A DNA stretch of 64,000 nt from Pelobates cultripes (Eukaryota; Chordata; Amphibia; Anura; Pelobatidae): assembly GCA_933207985.1 (NCBI GenBank), contig OW240912.1, positions 201,847,134-201,911,133 of the forward strand. Reading direction: 5' to 3'. This document shows, piece by piece, positions 61,002 through 64,000 of the stretch; position 1 is the stretch's first letter; every line of letters starts with the position of its first letter. The notes under the pieces were generated by a model. It saw only the letters and a list, made by a program, of their open reading frames with translations. It was not told the origin of the DNA and did not search any database. The position numbers were made by a program, and so were the translations under genes.

Positions 61002-61611
61002 TTAAAGGGACACTATAGTCACCATAACAACTACAGCTTATTGAATTTGTTCTGGTGAGTAGAATCATTCCCTTCAGGCTTTTTGCTGTAAACTCTGTCT
61101 TTTCTGAGAAAATGCAGTGTTTACATTACAGCCTAGTGATAACTTCACTGGCCACTCCTCAGATGGCTGTTAGAGATCCTTCCTGGGTCATGGCTGCCTA
61201 AAATGCATCCAAACATTCAGTGTCTCCTCCCTCTGCATGCAGACACTGAACTTTCTTCATAGAGATTCACTGATTCACTTCATCTCTATGAGGAGATGCT
61301 GATTGGCCAGGGCTGTGTTTGAATTGTGCTGGCTCTGCCCCTGATCTCCCTCTTTGTCAGTCTCAGCCAATCCTATTGGGAAGCACTTTGATTGGATCAG
61401 GCTACCACTTCTGATGATGTCAGCAGACTGCTTGTTTTGGGGGTTTTTTTTGAGGCAAACAGCATGCAGAGTTACAGTTTCTGTCTTGAATACAGTAAGA
61501 TGTTGCTATATTTATGGAGGCATGAGGGATCCAGGGGGGCTAGATGTTGGGTTTAGCACTATAGGGTCAGGAATACATGTTTGTGTTCCTGACCCTATAG
61601 TGATCCTTTAA
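61002..61611. mobile_element. Kolobok/T2-type MITE, full length, nested in L1
   Basis: It begins TTAAAGGGACACTATAGTCACC at 61002 and ends CCTATAGTGATCCTTTAA at 61611. The subterminal hairpin GGGTCAGGAATACA / GTGTTCCTGACCC is at about 61564-61599. TTAA is duplicated on both sides, and the L1 reading continues on either side. Confidence 0.88.
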
Positions 61612-61733
61612 TTGTACCAGATCTGATCCAATTACCTATAGTTAGATCAGTAATATTATATTCCATTGTCTTAATTGGACTATACTTAGAGATTTTATTT
61701 AGAATGTTTTCTTCCCTGTATTTTACCCAATTT

Positions 61734-61985
61734 TCACAAATATATCTTGTATAAGAGTTTTCTATAGTTAAAAAAAAAAAAAAAAAAAAAATTAGCACTA
61801 GCTCCAGCGCCAGTCCATATTATATTGGAAAAATCTTTTGTTTTACACAGAAAGGACTCAATTTTGTACCAAGGCTCTTTTATTGTCATTGGGCCCTGCC
61901 ATCTGCACAGATGGAATAACCTCCTGGCTTCATAGTATTTAATGAGATTAGGGACTGCCAGGCCACCCTTACTGGACTTTTTCAT
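61734..61985 (-). pseudogene. L1-like ORF2 fragment downstream of the RT
   Basis: The frame reads KKSSKGGLAVPNLIKYYEA, the conserved GGL.VPN.. block that follows the RT thumb in L1-type ORF2, and ends in a poly-Phe artefact from an A-run (about 61769-61792). Confidence 0.8.
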
Positions 61986-62464
61986 TACGTGTAGAATCGA
62001 GATCCTAGATCTCTTATAGCCCCAGATATAATTTTAAAATATGCAAAACGAGGATGTACACAAAGTGTATAGGAAAATATCAAATAAAATACAATCCACC
62101 ACTAGTGTTATATGTGGAGCTCTGAAAATATATGGAGTTACCCCTATGGGTTAACACAATTTGTGTACATACTCGTTTTGCATATTCTTTTATAGGGGAA
62201 GAGAGTCCCTATATTCATGTGGTAGCTGCTATAAACTAATTTGATTTTAAATGTTCAAAGCGCCCTATTGACACACACTTTCTCTATAATTCAAAAATAA
62301 TTTATGGATCTGTCTAAGTTTTGTTGTTGTTACAGATAAAGAGATCATTCTGAAAAGGAATGACCAATGGGGTAAAATATATGATTTGATGATATTTATT
62401 CTTCCTAAAATTCCTGGAAATAACTATATTTATCCACTCTTTCAGTATTTATCACTAGTTTCTT

Positions 62465-63200
62465 TTAGAAGATTATCCACATTTTTGTCTGTTTCCTTTT
62501 GGTTAAAGGAAAAATAAATCCCAAGGTATTTAAAACCTTGTGGTGACCAAGTAAAAGGATATTTAGTTGATAGTCTATTGTCATACAGTCTAGGTTAATG
62601 GGCATAATTTGGGATTTACCAACATTTAATTTGTAATTTGAGACTCTACTATAATCTCCTAACTCTAAGATCAAGGCCCCTAGTGATGTGACTAAATTTG
62701 TCAATGTTAATATTATATCATCAGCATAGAGGCTGATCTTAAAATCATAATGATCCATGATGACTGCTTTAATTTGATAGTTGTTTCTTATACTCACTGC
62801 GAGTGGTTCAAGTGTCAAAATATATAAAAGCGGAGCAAGGGGGCATCCCTGCCTGTTCCCATTAGAAATTGTGAACCAATCTGCAGAGATGCCATGGCGC
62901 ACGGTTTTAGAAAGCGATTATTGCAGTTTTGGTGGAACCAACAAATCCAAATTTGTCCAAAGTTTGGTTCATAAAACTCCACCTGAACCTGTCAAACGCC
63001 TTCTCAGCATCTAATGACAGGACCAGCAGATGAATCTTGCTCCTTGTTACATAATCAATCAAGCCAGTCAGCCTTCGAGTATTGTTACTTTTATTTCGAT
63101 TCTGTACAAAGCTTATTTGGTCGTGATGAATTAAAGACGGGATCATTGATTTTAGTCCATTCGCAATGACAGCAGAGTAAATTTTATATCCGAGTTTATA
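62465..63200 (-). pseudogene. L1-like reverse transcriptase core
   Basis: Two frames (63146-62907 and 62902-62465) are separated by a short break. Motif A is LSLDAEKAFDRFRWSF, then come NGNRQGCPLAPLLYIL and the active site SLYADDIILTL, with both catalytic Asp retained. GFVQNR is degenerated to FVQNRNK. Further downstream is KLNVGKSQIM. The order and motifs are L1-type, not CR1. Confidence 0.88.
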
Positions 63201-63241
63201 AGAGATATAGGCCGGTAATTGGCTAGATTAGTAGGGTCCTT

Positions 63242-63651
63242 ATAAAACTGCTATGTTTATGAATGGGTTAACTGCTATGTTTATGAATGGGTTAAGCCTT
63301 CCCCCTAATCCTCTAGTGGCTGTTTCATTGACAGCCACTAGAGGCGCTTGTGTGCTTCTCACTGTGATTTTCACAGTGAGAGCACGCAAGCGTCCATAGG
63401 AAAGCATTATGAATGCTTTCCTATGTGACCGGCTGAATGCGCGCTCGGCTCTTGCAGCGCGTGCGCATTCAGCCCAGGAGGAGGAACGGAGGAGGAGAGC
63501 TCCCTGCCCAGCGCTGGAAAAAGGTAAGTTTAACCCCTTTTCCCCTTTCCAGAGCCGGGCGGGAGGGGGTCCCTGAGGGTGGGGGCACCCTCAGGGCACT
63601 ATAGTGCCAGGAAAACGAGTATTTTTTCCTGGCACTATAGTGGTCCTTTAA
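63242..63651. mobile_element. Kolobok/T2-type MITE nested in L1, left end truncated
   Basis: The right end CACTATAGTGGTCCTTTAA closes at 63651 and is preceded by a perfect hairpin (CACTATAGTGCCAGGAAAA / TTTTCCTGGCACTATAGTG). On the left, a 24-bp segment (AACTGCTATGTTTATGAATG) is tandemly duplicated at 63246 and 63270. Confidence 0.78.
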
Positions 63652-63757
63652 TATTGGTGAGACATATGCCTGTAATAATTCTTTCAATGAAAGACCAATT
63701 TCTCTAATCTTATTAAATGTGTCTACTAGATAATGCAAAAGCTCGGTTTTAAACTTC

Positions 63758-63982
63758 TTAAAAAAAACACTTATTATACCCATCAGGACCTGGAGCTTTA
63801 TTCAGTTTAAGATTATTGATCATTAAAATGACCTCATATTCAGAGAATGGTAAATTTAACTCTTTCTGCTGATCATCCATAAGTGTTGGCAACTCAATCC
63901 TGTCCAGATATTTCTGATTCCTGGGGGCTGGAGGAGAGGCTATAAAGTTATGCATAGAATTTATTAAACTAACTATGACCAT
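63758..63982 (-). pseudogene. L1-like RT, finger region
   Basis: The frame reads YLDRIELPTLMDDQQKEL followed by NNLKLNKAPGPDGY, the entry motif of the L1-type RT. It is separated from the RT core by the nested MITE and by frame breaks. Confidence 0.85.
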
Positions 63983-64000
63983 CTGCTATGATCTTTTCAA

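Larger units (their letters stand above)
59938..64000 (-). mobile_element. L1-like LINE ORF2 region, decayed, with two MITE insertions
   Basis: On the minus strand, RT blocks run from 63982 down to 62465, C-terminal ORF2 sequence lies at 61985-60400, and an A-rich 3' end is at about 59940 (T-run on the + strand). Kolobok MITEs are nested at 61002-61611 and about 63242-63651. The element continues beyond the right edge. It would be antisense to the putative kpna6 intron. Stops and frameshifts are frequent. Confidence 0.82.

Overview
This window is vertebrate nuclear DNA, most likely from a frog (Anura). The evidence is a spliced vertebrate gene with long introns, very dense transposon-derived sequence, and a repeat mix typical of anurans: TTAA-flanked Kolobok/T2-type MITEs starting TTAAAGG, CR1, L2-like and L1-like LINEs, DIRS and Ngaro tyrosine-recombinase retrotransposons, Tc1 elements and hAT foldbacks. 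There are no operons, CRISPR arrays or prokaryotic genes. The species cannot be fixed from the sequence alone.

Host genes. The only complete host gene is tmem39b on the + strand. It has eight coding exons between 27861 and 45663, all with canonical GT-AG junctions, joining into one 487-codon frame. A CpG-rich promoter lies at about 27.1-27.5 kb. At 52.6-52.8 kb a second CpG-rich promoter is followed by a one-codon coding exon (ATGG, then GTGAG). In human the next gene after TMEM39B is KPNA6, so this is probably its first exon, with the rest beyond the window.

Layout. 1-2.1 kb: 5' half of a nearly intact CR1 LINE (-). 2.4-8.3 kb: a decayed DIRS element (+) split by a 5'-truncated CR1 (+). 8.82-14.86 kb: a nearly intact, apparently recent Ngaro-type retrotransposon (-) with split direct repeats in the order A1-ORFs-B1-A2-B2 and ORFs for a SAP-domain Gag, an RT/RNase H and a tyrosine recombinase. 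15.2-16.2 kb: a second DIRS fragment. 16.2-26.9 kb: a Kolobok MITE, an L1 ORF1 scrap, a Tc1 transposon interrupted by a MITE, a GC-rich palindrome, CA/TG arrays and CR1 tails. 27.1-45.7 kb: tmem39b, with introns 1 and 4 swollen by hAT foldbacks, an L2-like LINE and a CR1 that carries a nested L1-like insertion. 45.7-52.5 kb: a 1.4 kb TTAA foldback, a minisatellite and MITEs. 52.6 kb to the end: the putative kpna6 exon 1 and intron, holding a nested stack (Kolobok MITE > hAT > about 1 kb tandem array) and a degraded L1-like LINE (-) with two MITEs.

The strongest candidate for something new is the Ngaro element. Its flanking repeats are identical, all recognisable catalytic residues are present, it carries a SAP-like DNA-binding domain in ORF1, its recombinase frame has no ATG, and it sits in a TG/TA microsatellite with a shared TAT at every repeat junction.
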